Assembly (NCBI RefSeq): GCF_028693495.1
Contig: NZ_JAQUVG010000018.1
Coordinates: 1 to 40,136, forward strand
DNA: 40,136 bases
Reading direction: 5' to 3'
From: Zoogloea sp.
GTDB lineage: Bacteria; Pseudomonadota; Gammaproteobacteria; Burkholderiales; Rhodocyclaceae
Shown: positions 1 to 9,901 of the stretch, piece after piece
Layout of the letters: the number at the start of each line of letters is the position of its first letter
How positions within the stretch are numbered: position 1 is the first letter of the stretch
Notes under the pieces: model-generated
Told to the model about the DNA's origin: nothing
What the model saw: only the letters and a program-made list of their open reading frames with translations
Databases searched by the model: none
Translations under genes and position numbers: made by a program

Positions 1-140
1 TGGTGAAGCGGGGCAAGGGTACGGGTTACTCGGGTATTGAAAACGCCCTGTTCTACAAGGACAACACCCGGCTGCTCTACGGCTCTGCCCAGCAGGCCAT
101 CGGCGAGGTGATCCAGCACGTCAAGGCGCTGTCGGTGTAA
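1..140 (+). CDS. pntB: NAD(P) transhydrogenase subunit beta, C-terminal end (partial)
   Basis: Only the last 45 or so residues are in the window; the reading frame is open from base 3 and stops with TAA at 138-140. The tail contains KRGKGTGYSGIENALF followed by a KDNTRLLYG segment, which matches the C-terminal NADP(H)-binding domain III of PntB, where the KR...GY.G..N..F and NT...G signatures are conserved. PntB is the membrane subunit that, with PntA, couples proton entry to hydride transfer from NADH to NADP+. The rest of the gene and any pntA lie upstream of the window. The match is based on a short segment, but the motif is distinctive. Confidence 0.85.
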   Translation, partial: VKRGKGTGYSGIENALFYKDNTRLLYGSAQQAIGEVIQHVKALSV

Positions 141-145
141 GTCTC

Positions 146-174
146 GCGGCGGTGCCCCTGGGGGGCACCGCCGC
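146..174 (+). terminator. Strong GC hairpin just after pntB, possible terminator
   Basis: Arms 146-158 and 162-174 are perfect reverse complements (13 bp) closed by a 3-base loop, starting six bases after the pntB stop. No U-tract follows, only a G-run, so intrinsic termination is uncertain; it may instead protect the mRNA 3' end. It separates pntB from the next transcription unit. Confidence 0.5.
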
Positions 175-250
175 CGGGGGGCGAACTCATCCGCCCCCCG
201 GCCGGGAAAGGTCCATGCAAGGCAAGCCATAACAAAGGAGAGGACAAGCA

Positions 251-1312
251 GTGAACGCGACAACGGAAACGAGTGGGCAGCCTGATATCGCCACCTTTGC
301 CGCCGCTTTCCTGAAAAGGGAAACCGGTGCCGATGAGGTGGAGGTCCATGACTGCAAGCGCCTGGGCGGCGGCGCCATCCAGGAGAACCTGGCTCTGGCG
401 GTAACGGTTCGCGGCGGCCCGTGGGATGGCCGCCACGAACTGGTGCTGCGTACCGACTCCCCCTCCAGCCTGGCGGTGAGCCTGAGCCGGGCGGAGGAGT
501 TTGCGGTGCTCCAGGCAGCCTTTGCTGCCGGCGTCACGGTGCCCGAGCCCCTCTGGCTCCATCGGGATCAGGGCGAGTTTGGGAAGGATTTCTATCTGAT
601 GCGCAAGGCCGGTGGATCCGCGGCGGCCCGTCCGCTGGTGCGGGGGGATCTGACGCCGGACGAGCGGGATGCCCTGGTGGCCCAGCTCGGCACCGAGCTG
701 GCGCGCCTCCACAGCGTCCGTCCGCCGGTCGCCGCACTGGATTTCCTGCCGTTGCCCGATGGCTCGCCGGCCTTGTCCCGGGTCCGTGAGTACCGTCGGC
801 ACATCGATGCCATTGGTCGCCCCCAGCCGACCCTGGAATGGGCTCTGCGCTGGCTGGAGCTGAATGCCCCGACGTCCACCGAGACCACCCTGACGCACGG
901 GGATTTCCGTACCGGTAACTACATGGTGGAGGGCGGCCGGCTGTCGGCCGTGCTCGACTGGGAGTTCGCCGGCTGGAGCGATCCGATGGAGGACCTGGGC
1001 TGGCTGTGTGCCCGCTGCTGGCGTTTTGGCGCCTGGGACAACGAGGTTGGTGGTGTCGGCGGGAGCGCCGCCCTGGCCCGGGGCTATGAGTCCGTGTCCG
1101 CCAGGCCCCTGGATCTGTCCCTGCTGCCGTACTGGAAAGTGATGGGCACCATGCGCTGGGCGGTGATTGCCCTGATGCAGGCCGAGCGTCATCTCTCCGG
1201 CGAGCAGCCCTCCCTGGAGCTGGCCCTGACCGGGCGGATGCTGCCGGAAATCGAGCTGGATCTGATCCAGGAAATTCAATCCATCGAAAAGGAGCGTGCC
1301 CGCCATGCGTAG
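251..1312 (+). CDS. APH-family phosphotransferase, LvaA-like (putative hydroxyacyl-CoA kinase)
   Basis: 353 residues with the aminoglycoside-phosphotransferase/choline-kinase fold. The kinase catalytic motif HGDFRTGN starts at residue 216 and the metal-binding DWEF follows at 236-239. The GTG start at 251 is preceded by AAGGAG about ten bases upstream, which supports it. It is followed by a DUF6285-type gene and an acyl-CoA dehydrogenase in a tight run. In human ACAD10/ACAD11 a kinase domain of this type is fused to an acyl-CoA dehydrogenase, and in Pseudomonas LvaA phosphorylates 4-hydroxyacyl-CoA in levulinate breakdown with help from LvaB. I infer a similar role: ATP-dependent phosphorylation of a 4-hydroxyacyl-CoA. 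Resistance to aminoglycosides is unlikely given the context. The fold is secure; the substrate is inference. Confidence 0.85.
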   Translation: MNATTETSGQPDIATFAAAFLKRETGADEVEVHDCKRLGGGAIQENLALAVTVRGGPWDGRHELVLRTDSPSSLAVSLSRAEEFAVLQAAFAAGVTVPEPLWLHRDQGEFGKDFYLMRKAGGSAAARPLVRGDLTPDERDALVAQLGTELARLHSVRPPVAALDFLPLPDGSPALSRVREYRRHIDAIGRPQPTLEWALRWLELNAPTSTETTLTHGDFRTGNYMVEGGRLSAVLDWEFAGWSDPMEDLGWLCARCWRFGAWDNEVGGVGGSAALARGYESVSARPLDLSLLPYWKVMGTMRWAVIALMQAERHLSGEQPSLELALTGRMLPEIELDLIQEIQSIEKERARHA

Positions 1313-1679
1313 CCTGCCCGATGCCGCCGCGCTGCTGAAGATTGCCCGTGACGGCCTGCTCAACGAACTCCTGCCGCACCTTCCCAAGGAGCACCACTAT
1401 ACCGCCCTGATGGCCGCCAATGCGCTGGCCATCTCGATGCGGGAAATCAGTGCCGATGACGGCCAGCACAAGGCGGAAGCCGCACTGCTCCACGAGCTGT
1501 ATGGCCAGGCTGCGGCCGACGAAGGGGTGGATGCCTTTGCCGCCCACCTTGCCCGGGATTTTCGGGCCGGCCGCTTCGACGATCGCCTGAATGATGCGGG
1601 CGAGCTGCTGATGGCGGAAGTGCGTGCCCGGTTGAGCATTTCCAATCCCAAGTACCTCAAGCAGGCTGGCCTGAACTGA
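1305..1679 (+). CDS. DUF6285-type small protein, LvaB-like partner
   Basis: 124 residues, no signal peptide or membrane segment, alpha-helical in character. The ATG at 1305 is chosen over an in-frame GTG at 1296 because a GGAG at 1291-1294 sits ten bases ahead of it. It overlaps the end of the kinase gene by eight bases, so translation is probably coupled. In other bacteria a small protein of this type sits between an APH-type kinase and an ACAD11-like dehydrogenase; in the Pseudomonas levulinate operon the equivalent, LvaB, is needed for LvaA kinase activity. I recognise the position and general character rather than a catalytic motif, so the functional assignment is inference. Confidence 0.75.
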   Translation: MRSLPDAAALLKIARDGLLNELLPHLPKEHHYTALMAANALAISMREISADDGQHKAEAALLHELYGQAAADEGVDAFAAHLARDFRAGRFDDRLNDAGELLMAEVRARLSISNPKYLKQAGLN

Positions 1680-1692
1680 TCCGGAGCTTCTC

Positions 1693-2862
<1,170 letters not shown>

Positions 2863-2945
2863 GGCGGTCGCGGGAAGGGGGCCGCATCGCCTCCCCCGCG
2901 ATGCTGCTAACATGCACGCTTTCAGTGTCGCCTGACGCCTGACGC

Positions 2946-5279
2946 GTGCACAAAACCAGCCATCGGCCCATGGGCCCCTCCCCGTCGCTCCCTGCCGGGC
3001 CCGGGCTTGCCCGCAGCTTGTGGCGCAACGCCTTCCTGGGCAGCCTGTTCTTCATCATCTACGGCAGTCTGGTCCCCCTGGATTTCCAGCCGGTGTCCTG
3101 GGACCAGGCATTCGCCCGGTTCGTCATGGCGGAGGTGGATGGGGCCGGCAGCCGGGTGGACTGGGCCAGCAATGTCCTGCTGGCGATGCCTGCAGTCTTT
3201 TCTGCGGCCCAGTGGCTGCTGCCAGGGCAGGGGCGGACAGGCGCCTGGCTCCTCAGGGGGCTGCTTGTCCTGGGGATGTTCGGGGTTTCCCTGAGTGTCG
3301 AATTCGCCCAGATCTTCTTTCCGCCCCGGACGGTTTCCTGGAGTGACATCCAGGCCCAGATGATCGGTGCGCTCCTGGCCCTGGGCTGCCAGCTCCGCTG
3401 GGGGCCAGCCCTGACCGTCTGGCTGCTGGGCTGGTGGCGCGCGGAGCGCCGCTCGGCCCGCCTGGTCAGGGTGCTCAAGGCTTATCTGCTGGTCATGGCC
3501 GGGTTCAGCCTGCTGCCTCTGGACCTGACCTTGAATCCGGTCGAGGTGTACCACAAGTGGTCGGAGGGACGGGTGATCCTGCAGCCCTTCGGGGGTTTGA
3601 AAGGGAGCCTCGCCGAAAATCTCTACGAATGCCTTACCGATGTGCTCCTCTGGCTCCCCGCGGGGGTCTTGATGCGCCTGTCCGGGGTGCCTCTGTCCAG
3701 GGTGGTGATGCAGGGCGTGCTGCTGGCTGGAGCCATCGAGCTGGCTCAGCTGTTCGTCTTTTCCCGGGTGACGGATCTCACCGATGTGCTGCTGGCCGTG
3801 CTGGGCGTGACGCTCGGGGGCATGCTGGCCCGGTGGCTGGACGGGGATCGCCGTGGCATGTTCGACCGGATCCCGGCCCAGGCCTGGTGGTCCGGGTGGT
3901 GGCTTTGGCTGCTGCTGGTCCTGCTGGTGTTCTGGTTTCCCTACAATTTCCAGGCCGTTCCCCCGGGGGGCTGGAGCAGCTGGCTGAGGGTGCCATTTTC
4001 CACCTATCAGCTGGTCGATGAGTACAAGGCCAGCAACGAACTTTTGCGGCGGATGGGCTTCTTCCTGCCGGGGGGGCTGCTGTGGGGCCTGGCGGTCAGC
4101 GCCCGGGCCCGTGGGTGGGGGGTAACGTCTGGCGGGCGCGGGTGGTTGCCGCTGCTGCTGGCAGCGCTGCTGGTGGAGATGGGGCAGATCTTCCTGCCGG
4201 GCAAGGTTGCGGACCTGACGGATGCAGTGCTGGCCTTTCTCGGCGGGCTGCTCGGGCTGCGGCTGGCGGCCTGGCTGGTCTTGCCGGGCGAAGCTGCTCC
4301 TGCCGGCGAGCGCAGCGATCCGGGGCGCCCGCCACGACCGCCGGTGCCGGGGCGCGCCGGTGGCTGGATCCCCCATGGCCTGCTCCTCGCCGGATTGGTG
4401 CTGGGGCTGATGCTCGTAGTGCGCCTTCCCGGGGTTCCCTACAATCTGCGCGAACTGGTCGCGGTGGGCCCTGTTGGGTTCGGGTCAGCCCTGGCCCTGG
4501 CCGTCTGCGCCTACCTGCTGGCCAATGGCCCGGCGATGCTGGCAGGGCGCAGTCCTGCCCTGGTGCTGGCAGCCCCGCTGGGAGGGCTTCTCTCGGGCAC
4601 TCTGGCATTCCTTCTGCTGCGCATCGGGGTCCCCCTGGAGAGTCTGCATGATGTGCTGGGATCCCCCGTTCTGGGGTGGCCCTGGGAGTGGGAGCTGCTG
4701 GGGCGTTTCGTGATCCTCTGGGTGGCCTTGAGCCTTCAGGTCGGCCTCGCTTTCCTGATGGTGGACGTCTTGCTGGATCCGCGCCGCCTGCCGGTCCTGC
4801 TGAATGGGTTTCTGGTTTCGGCCTTGCTGGCCTGGCCTCTCTACGAGGGGGTGGTGACCCAGGCGGCAACGGACAACCTGACGGAGCTGCTGGCGTCCGG
4901 GGCGAGTTTCGGTGCGGTCAGCTGCCTCGCGATTGGCCTGATGGCGCTCGCCGCGGCGGGCTCGGCCCTGTCGGCGCTGCTTGCGCCGGCCGCACCCCGG
5001 AGGCGGCTGGCCCTGGCACTGCTGCTGGCGGCCGGGGTGGCGCCCTGGGCGGTGCTGGCCGGCCTTGAAACAACCATCATCAAGTACGACCAGGTTTTCT
5101 CGGCGTTGCAGTTTCTGCTGAGCAGGGATCGCAGTCATTATGTGGGGGAGGCCGAGTTGATGGTGCGCCTGGCCCTGGCGCTGGTCCTCCTGGTGCTCGG
5201 CCTGGCGCTGCTCCAGAGTCTTTACTGGCGTCGGGCGGTGGCCCGCCGGGCAGCCGGTGGGCAGGCTGGCCGCCCTTGA
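2946..5279 (+). CDS. Large multi-pass membrane protein with three VanZ-like domains
   Basis: 777 residues, almost entirely hydrophobic segments with short loops. Three VanZ-like units are visible, each with an E-x-x-Q-x-F core followed 15 residues after the Glu by an Asp: E119/Q122/D134, E265/Q268/D280 and E411/Q414/D426. The spacing between units is exactly 146 residues. Units two and three share the V-x-DLTD signature; unit one has VSWSD. The C-terminal 320 residues form more membrane segments and include a weak echo around residue 634 (EGVVTQ, then DNLTELL). VanZ-family proteins are usually one-domain membrane proteins linked to glycopeptide resistance or cell-envelope assembly; the reaction is unknown. 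The GTG start lacks a clear ribosome site and an ATG at 2970 is an alternative. No function is claimed beyond membrane location. Confidence 0.75.
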   Translation: MHKTSHRPMGPSPSLPAGPGLARSLWRNAFLGSLFFIIYGSLVPLDFQPVSWDQAFARFVMAEVDGAGSRVDWASNVLLAMPAVFSAAQWLLPGQGRTGAWLLRGLLVLGMFGVSLSVEFAQIFFPPRTVSWSDIQAQMIGALLALGCQLRWGPALTVWLLGWWRAERRSARLVRVLKAYLLVMAGFSLLPLDLTLNPVEVYHKWSEGRVILQPFGGLKGSLAENLYECLTDVLLWLPAGVLMRLSGVPLSRVVMQGVLLAGAIELAQLFVFSRVTDLTDVLLAVLGVTLGGMLARWLDGDRRGMFDRIPAQAWWSGWWLWLLLVLLVFWFPYNFQAVPPGGWSSWLRVPFSTYQLVDEYKASNELLRRMGFFLPGGLLWGLAVSARARGWGVTSGGRGWLPLLLAALLVEMGQIFLPGKVADLTDAVLAFLGGLLGLRLAAWLVLPGEAAPAGERSDPGRPPRPPVPGRAGGWIPHGLLLAGLVLGLMLVVRLPGVPYNLRELVAVGPVGFGSALALAVCAYLLANGPAMLAGRSPALVLAAPLGGLLSGTLAFLLLRIGVPLESLHDVLGSPVLGWPWEWELLGRFVILWVALSLQVGLAFLMVDVLLDPRRLPVLLNGFLVSALLAWPLYEGVVTQAATDNLTELLASGASFGAVSCLAIGLMALAAAGSALSALLAPAAPRRRLALALLLAAGVAPWAVLAGLETTIIKYDQVFSALQFLLSRDRSHYVGEAELMVRLALALVLLVLGLALLQSLYWRRAVARRAAGGQAGRP

Positions 5280-5333
5280 CCCGGCGGCCGCGCCACAGCA
5301 CGATTGCGGCCGTGTGCCTCTTGATGCCTGTCC

Positions 5334-6302
5334 ATGTCGTCACCTCCCCTCTCCCTTGAGCCGACCCCCGCCCTGCGGGGACGGCCCGTTTTGGCGCTCC
5401 TGCTGGCTACCCGTCCCGCCTTCCTTGGGGTGACGCTCTGCGCCTGTCTGGTGGGGCTCGGAGGTGCCCACGGCAGCGGACTGGCCATCGACGGGGTCAA
5501 GGCCGTGCTCACGGTGCTGTCTGCCCTGCTGGTCCACGCGGGGGTGAATGTCCTCAACGACTATTACGATGCCCGCAGCGGGGCCGACGCAGGCAATCAC
5601 GAGCGTCTTTTCCCGTTCACGGGTGGCAGCCGTTTCATTCAGAACGGGGTCCTCAGTGAGGCCGAGACGGGACGGTTGGGCTATCTCCTGGTGCTCCTCG
5701 TGATCCCCGCGGGGCTGTGGCTGGCCTGGGTCTCCGCTCCCGGGCTGGTATTGATCGGCCTGCTGGGTCTGTTCCTGGGCTGGGCCTACACGGCGCCGCC
5801 CCTCGCGTTGGTGAGCCGGGGCCTGGGGGAGCTGGCCATCGCCGGCGGCTGGTTGTGCGTGGTGGCAGGCACCGACTTTGTCCAGCGTGGGCAGTTTTCC
5901 CCCGTGCCGCTGATGGCGGGGCTGTCCTATGCGCTGCTGGTGGCCGCCATTCTGTTCATGAACGAATTCCCCGATCGCCGCGGGGATGAGGCCACCGGCA
6001 AGCGGACCCTGGTGGTCCGCCTGGGGCCGGATGGCGCCAAGTGGGCCTTTTTCGGCCTGGTGCTGCTGGCCTACGGCTGGCTGGTGCTGCTGGTGGGGCG
6101 TAACCTGCTGCCCCAGGGGGCGGCTGCGGCGGCCATGACCCTCGTGTTGTCCTTCCGTGCCCAGCGGGACCTGATGGCCCATGCCCATGAGCCCGCAGCG
6201 CTGGGCCGGGCCATCCGTCTGACCATTGCTGCCGCTCACCTGCATGGACTTGTCCTGGCCGCCACCCTGGCCTTCGGACGCTGGCCTGGTACGCCGTCAT
6301 GA
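5334..6302 (+). CDS. UbiA-family prenyltransferase, MenA-like
   Basis: 322 residues, multi-pass membrane protein. The two Asp-rich motifs of UbiA prenyltransferases are present: NDYYDARSGAD beginning at N75 and NEFPDRRGDEATGKRT beginning at N210, which bind Mg-diphosphate of the isoprenoid donor. The form of the second motif with GKRTLVVRLG resembles 1,4-dihydroxy-2-naphthoate prenyltransferase (MenA) more than 4-hydroxybenzoate UbiA. No other menaquinone genes are nearby, so the acceptor is unknown. It starts 54 bases after the VanZ-like gene and its stop overlaps the next start by four bases (ATGA at 6299-6302), so it is coupled to the HAD gene. The family is confident; the substrate is not. 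Confidence 0.8.
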   Translation: MSSPPLSLEPTPALRGRPVLALLLATRPAFLGVTLCACLVGLGGAHGSGLAIDGVKAVLTVLSALLVHAGVNVLNDYYDARSGADAGNHERLFPFTGGSRFIQNGVLSEAETGRLGYLLVLLVIPAGLWLAWVSAPGLVLIGLLGLFLGWAYTAPPLALVSRGLGELAIAGGWLCVVAGTDFVQRGQFSPVPLMAGLSYALLVAAILFMNEFPDRRGDEATGKRTLVVRLGPDGAKWAFFGLVLLAYGWLVLLVGRNLLPQGAAAAAMTLVLSFRAQRDLMAHAHEPAALGRAIRLTIAAAHLHGLVLAATLAFGRWPGTPS

Positions 6303-6985
6303 GCCTGCCTCTGCCTTTTCTCCCCCCCGACATCCAGGGCGTGATCTTCGACATGGACGGACTGCTCCTCGACAGCGAGCGGGTGGCCCTGGCCACGGTG
6401 GCCGAAGCGGCCGCCCAGTTGGGGGTGCCCTGGCGTTACGACGTGGGGCTCGCCCTGGTGGGGCTCAACTCCCGGGATGGTCCGGCGGTGATCCGCCAGC
6501 ACCTGGGAGAGGACTATCCCACGACCGAGCTCTACGAGACCTTCGGCCGGCTCTATGAAGTGGCCATCGTCGAGGGACGGATTCCCCTCAAGGCCGGGGT
6601 GATCGAGCTGTTCGAGGTGCTGGATGCCCTGGGCACCCCTCGGGTGGTGGCCACCTCGACCCGGCGCTCCCGGGCCGAGCCCAAGCTCGCCGCCGTCGGC
6701 CTGCTGACCCGGCTCCACGGCATGGTATGTGGCGACGAGGTGAGCCTGGGCAAGCCGGCGCCGGACATCTTCCTGGCGGCCGCCGGGCGTCTGGGCGTGC
6801 CCGCGGCCAACTGCCTGGTGCTGGAAGACTCCAATGCCGGCGTGCGTGGCGCCCTGGCCGCCGGTGCCCGGGTGGTGATGGTGCCCGACCTGCTGGAGCC
6901 CGCCGCCGACGTGCGTGCTGCGGGAGTCCCCCGGCTCGCCAGCCTCCATGAGGCGGCCTCCTTCCTCCGCCCTGACCGCTCCTGA
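6299..6985 (+). CDS. HAD-superfamily hydrolase, beta-phosphoglucomutase/phosphatase-like
   Basis: 228 residues, cytoplasmic. Motif I is [11 protein letters not shown] near the N-terminus, supplying the nucleophile and general acid Asp; a Thr/Ser-rich motif II (ATSTRRS) follows; the Lys motif is GKPAPDIF and the metal-binding motif is LEDSNAGV. The cap inserted after motif I is helical, as in subfamily I enzymes. The start overlaps the stop of the prenyltransferase gene. The subfamily includes phosphatases for sugar phosphates, phosphoglycolate and pyrimidine nucleotides, plus beta-phosphoglucomutase; the sequence alone does not separate these. Context next to a prenyltransferase could point to an isoprenoid or headgroup phosphate, but that is speculation. 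Confidence 0.85.
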   Translation: MSLPLPFLPPDIQGVIFDMDGLLLDSERVALATVAEAAAQLGVPWRYDVGLALVGLNSRDGPAVIRQHLGEDYPTTELYETFGRLYEVAIVEGRIPLKAGVIELFEVLDALGTPRVVATSTRRSRAEPKLAAVGLLTRLHGMVCGDEVSLGKPAPDIFLAAAGRLGVPAANCLVLEDSNAGVRGALAAGARVVMVPDLLEPAADVRAAGVPRLASLHEAASFLRPDRS

Positions 6986-7022
6986 TCCCCCCTTCACCCT
7001 TCACCCCCTATTCCCTATCCCC
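6986..7022. other. C-rich leader ahead of ruvA; G-quadruplex motif on the minus strand
   Basis: The 37 bases between the HAD stop and ruvA ATG are nearly pure pyrimidine on the plus strand, in runs of C separated by short A/T spacers. Read on the minus strand they give at least four G-runs of three or more with short loops, which fits a G-quadruplex pattern. No Shine-Dalgarno is visible for ruvA here. Whether the structure forms is not known. Confidence 0.5.
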
Positions 7023-7613
7023 ATGATCGGACGCATCACCGGCCGCCTGGCCGAAAAGAACCCCCCACAAATCCTCATCGATGTAAACGGTGTCGGCTAT
7101 GAACTCGAGGTGCCGATGAGTACCTTCTACGGCCTGCCGGCCACGGGTCAGAGCGTCAGTCTGTCCACCCACCTGGCGGTGCGCGAGGATGGACATTTCC
7201 TGTACGGCTTCGCCACCGAGGAGGAGCGGGCGGCCTTCCGCCAGCTCCTCAAGGTCGCCGGCATCGGCGCCCGTACGGCCCTGGCGGTGCTCTCCGGCCT
7301 GTCGGTCCACGATCTGGCCCAGGCCGTCGCGCTGCAGGAGAGTGGCCGCCTGATCAAGATCCCCGGCATCGGCAAGAAGACCGCCGAGCGCCTGCTCCTC
7401 GAACTCCGCGACAAGCTCGCCAAGGCCCTGCCCGCGGTGACCGGCAGCGTCACGGCCAACCTGCCCGGCGACGACCGGGCCGACATCGTCAATGCCTTGC
7501 TGGCCCTTGGCTACAACGAGAAGGAAGCCCTCGGCGCGGTCAAGACCCTGCCCGAGGGGGTCGGCGTGTCGGACGGCATCCGTCAGGCCTTGAAGGGGCT
7601 GTCCAAGGCGTGA
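7023..7613 (+). CDS. ruvA: Holliday junction branch migration protein RuvA
   Basis: 196 residues, normal for RuvA. The start is set at the ATG at 7023, giving MIGRITGRL, the conserved N-terminus; the frame is open further upstream but that part has no family match. Domain I (OB fold, residues 1-62) is followed by helix-hairpin-helix motifs including [12 protein letters not shown] and [16 protein letters not shown], which bind junction DNA, and by the flexible C-terminal domain III ([13 protein letters not shown]) that contacts RuvB. RuvA tetramers hold the four-way junction while RuvB pumps DNA. ruvB is 1.2 kb downstream with one membrane-protein gene between; ruvC is not in the window. Confidence 0.96.
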   Translation: MIGRITGRLAEKNPPQILIDVNGVGYELEVPMSTFYGLPATGQSVSLSTHLAVREDGHFLYGFATEEERAAFRQLLKVAGIGARTALAVLSGLSVHDLAQAVALQESGRLIKIPGIGKKTAERLLLELRDKLAKALPAVTGSVTANLPGDDRADIVNALLALGYNEKEALGAVKTLPEGVGVSDGIRQALKGLSKA

Positions 7614-7750
7614 GCAGGGCTGCAGGCGCAGCATTAAGCCCGGCGCCGGCACCCTGCGCACCACCTGCCGCATCACGCCGGAGCAGGTCGTGGCCATCCG
7701 CCACGGCGATTCGGGGATAATCCCACCACCCCAACCCGAGGTCTTCCCCC

Positions 7751-8824
7751 ATGGCTCCCCGACGCACGGCCCAGATGGCCATCACCGCGCTGCTCCTGCT
7801 CGGCTGTGCCTTCGTGCTCAGCCCCTTCGTTGCCGCCATCCTGTTTGCCGGCACGGTGTGCATCACCACCTGGCCCCTCTACGAAGCCCTGCACCGGCGC
7901 CTGGGGCGGCGGGATGGGCTGGCCGCGATCACCATGACCCTGCTCCTCACCGCCCTGCTGCTGGTGCCGATGATCGGTCTGGCGGCCTCCCTGACCGATG
8001 CGGTGATCAGCCTGGTGGATTATGTCCGGACCCTGATCGAACAGTCGGATGGCCGCCCGCCGGCCTGGGTCAAGCAGATCCCGCTGGTGGGGCAGGATAT
8101 GGACGCCTACATCCGCAAGCTCACCCACAGTCAGGTGGAGATGCGCAAGCTGGCCCTGCAGGCCATCGAGCCCGCCCGCAAGTCCGCCCTGACCCTGGGG
8201 GGCCTGGTGGGGCAGGGCCTGCTGCAGATTACCCTGGTGCTGTTCATCGGCTTCTTCCTGTACCGGGATGGTTCACGCATCCAGGCTGTGCTGGAGGCCG
8301 GGGCCGAGCGCCTGGGCAGCCAGATCTGGGGTGACCTGCTCGAACTGGCGGCCAACACGGTCAAGGCGGTGATGATCGGTATCGTCGGGACCGCCGCGGC
8401 TCAGGCCCTGGTGGCGCTGATCGGCTTCGTGGTGGCCGGGGTTCCCGGGGCGCTGCTGCTGGCGGCGGGGGTCTTCTTCCTGTCCCTGGTGCCGGTCGGC
8501 CCGCCGCTGATCTGGGGGGGGGCCGCCTTCTGGCTGTATCAGCAGGGGGAGAGCGGCTGGGCCGTGTTCATGGTGCTGTGGGGCACCTTTGCGGTCAGCT
8601 CGGTGGATAATTTCCTCAAGCCCTTCCTGATCAGCCGTACCGCCAGCCTGCCGATCCTGCTGATCGCCCTGGGGGCTTTCGGGGGCGTGCTGGCCTTCGG
8701 TTTCATCGGGATCTTCCTCGGACCCACCTTCCTGGCCCTGGGCCAGGCCCTGTTTGTGAGCTGGACCCTGCGCCGCCCCAAACCTGCCAACGCTATCGAA
8801 GAGGCCCCGGAGGGCCGCTCATGA
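7751..8824 (+). CDS. AI-2E/PerM-family membrane transporter
   Basis: 357 residues with about seven to eight hydrophobic segments: a pair at the N-terminus, a soluble amphipathic stretch at about 90-155, then a hydrophobic C-terminal half. The segment [31 protein letters not shown] and the later [13 protein letters not shown] are typical of the PF01594 family, formerly linked to autoinducer-2 export and also including PerM and Na+/H+ exchangers. The substrate is not predictable. Its last four bases overlap the ruvB start (ATGA), so the two are translationally coupled. A weak GATAAT at about 7715, some 35 bases before the start, could be part of a local promoter. Confidence 0.88.
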   Translation: MAPRRTAQMAITALLLLGCAFVLSPFVAAILFAGTVCITTWPLYEALHRRLGRRDGLAAITMTLLLTALLLVPMIGLAASLTDAVISLVDYVRTLIEQSDGRPPAWVKQIPLVGQDMDAYIRKLTHSQVEMRKLALQAIEPARKSALTLGGLVGQGLLQITLVLFIGFFLYRDGSRIQAVLEAGAERLGSQIWGDLLELAANTVKAVMIGIVGTAAAQALVALIGFVVAGVPGALLLAAGVFFLSLVPVGPPLIWGGAAFWLYQQGESGWAVFMVLWGTFAVSSVDNFLKPFLISRTASLPILLIALGAFGGVLAFGFIGIFLGPTFLALGQALFVSWTLRRPKPANAIEEAPEGRS

Positions 8825-9888
8825 TCCAGACCGATGACCTGAAAGCGGGTGCCGTCGACCCTTCCGCCCGCCTGATCACCACCAGCCGCACCAGTCACCA
8901 GGAAGAGGCTCTGGAGCGGGCCCTGCGCCCCAAGCGCCTGGATGACTATGTGGGTCAGCAAAAGATCCGTGACCAGCTGGACATCTTCATCGAAGCCGCC
9001 AAGCGGCGCAGTGAGGCCCTTGACCATGTGCTGCTGTTTGGACCTCCCGGCCTGGGCAAGACCACCCTGGCCCATATCGTGGCCGCCGAAATGGGCGTCA
9101 ACCTGCGCCAGACCTCCGGGCCCGTGCTGGAGCGGGCGGGGGATCTGGCTGCCCTGCTGACCAACCTAGAGCCCCATGATGTCCTCTTCATTGACGAGAT
9201 CCACCGCCTGAGCCCGGTGGTGGAGGAAATCCTCTACCCGGCCCTGGAAGACTTCCAGATCGACATCATGATCGGCGAGGGCCCAGCGGCCCGCTCGGTG
9301 AAGCTGGATCTCCCCCCCTTCACCCTGGTAGGTGCCACCACCCGGGCCGGCATGCTCACCAATCCCCTGCGCGACCGCTTTGGGATTGTCGCCCGTCTGG
9401 AATTCTATTCTGCCCAGGAACTGGCTTACATCGTGGGTCGTTCGGCGCGTTTGCTGGAGGTGGAGATCGAGGATTCCGGTGCCTTCGAGATCGCGCGGCG
9501 GGCCCGGGGTACGCCGCGCATCGCCAACCGCCTGTTGCGTCGGGTGCGGGATTACGCGGAGGTGCGGGCCAACGGCCGCATCACCGCCGAGGTGGCGGAT
9601 GCCGCGCTGGTCATGCTGGATGTGGACCACCTGGGTCTGGACCTGATGGATCGCAAGCTGCTGAGCGCGATGCTGGAAAAGTTTGGTGGTGGTCCGGTGG
9701 GATTGGACAATCTGGCGGCAGCCATCGGGGAGTCGTCCGATACCATCGAGGATGTGCTGGAACCCTACCTGATCCAGCAGGGCTATCTGCAGCGCACCCC
9801 CCGGGGGCGCATGGCCACGGCATCCATCTGGCAGCATTTCGGGCTCAAGGCGCCTGGCGGGCCGGCCAGCCTGTGGGACCCGTCCTGA
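8821..9888 (+). CDS. ruvB: Holliday junction branch migration helicase RuvB
   Basis: 355 residues. Walker [10 protein letters not shown] at residues 74-82 and Walker B with DEIH at 125-128 define the AAA+ ATPase; sensor 1 is GATTRAGML, the arginine finger region is NPLRDRFGI, and sensor 2 is [16 protein letters not shown]. The C-terminal winged helix (IEPYLIQQG-type segment ending in TPRGR) binds DNA. As a hexamer RuvB drives branch migration at RuvA-bound junctions during recombinational repair. The start overlaps the transporter stop by four bases. The gene converges on the minus-strand regulator gene with a 13-base gap. Confidence 0.98.
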   Translation: MIQTDDLKAGAVDPSARLITTSRTSHQEEALERALRPKRLDDYVGQQKIRDQLDIFIEAAKRRSEALDHVLLFGPPGLGKTTLAHIVAAEMGVNLRQTSGPVLERAGDLAALLTNLEPHDVLFIDEIHRLSPVVEEILYPALEDFQIDIMIGEGPAARSVKLDLPPFTLVGATTRAGMLTNPLRDRFGIVARLEFYSAQELAYIVGRSARLLEVEIEDSGAFEIARRARGTPRIANRLLRRVRDYAEVRANGRITAEVADAALVMLDVDHLGLDLMDRKLLSAMLEKFGGGPVGLDNLAAAIGESSDTIEDVLEPYLIQQGYLQRTPRGRMATASIWQHFGLKAPGGPASLWDPS

Positions 9889-9901
9889 GCCAGCCGGGAG
9901 A

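Noticed and set aside
251-1312. Aminoglycoside resistance gene
   Set aside because: The fold is that of APH enzymes, but the gene neighbours (DUF6285-type and ACAD11-like) indicate acyl-CoA metabolism.
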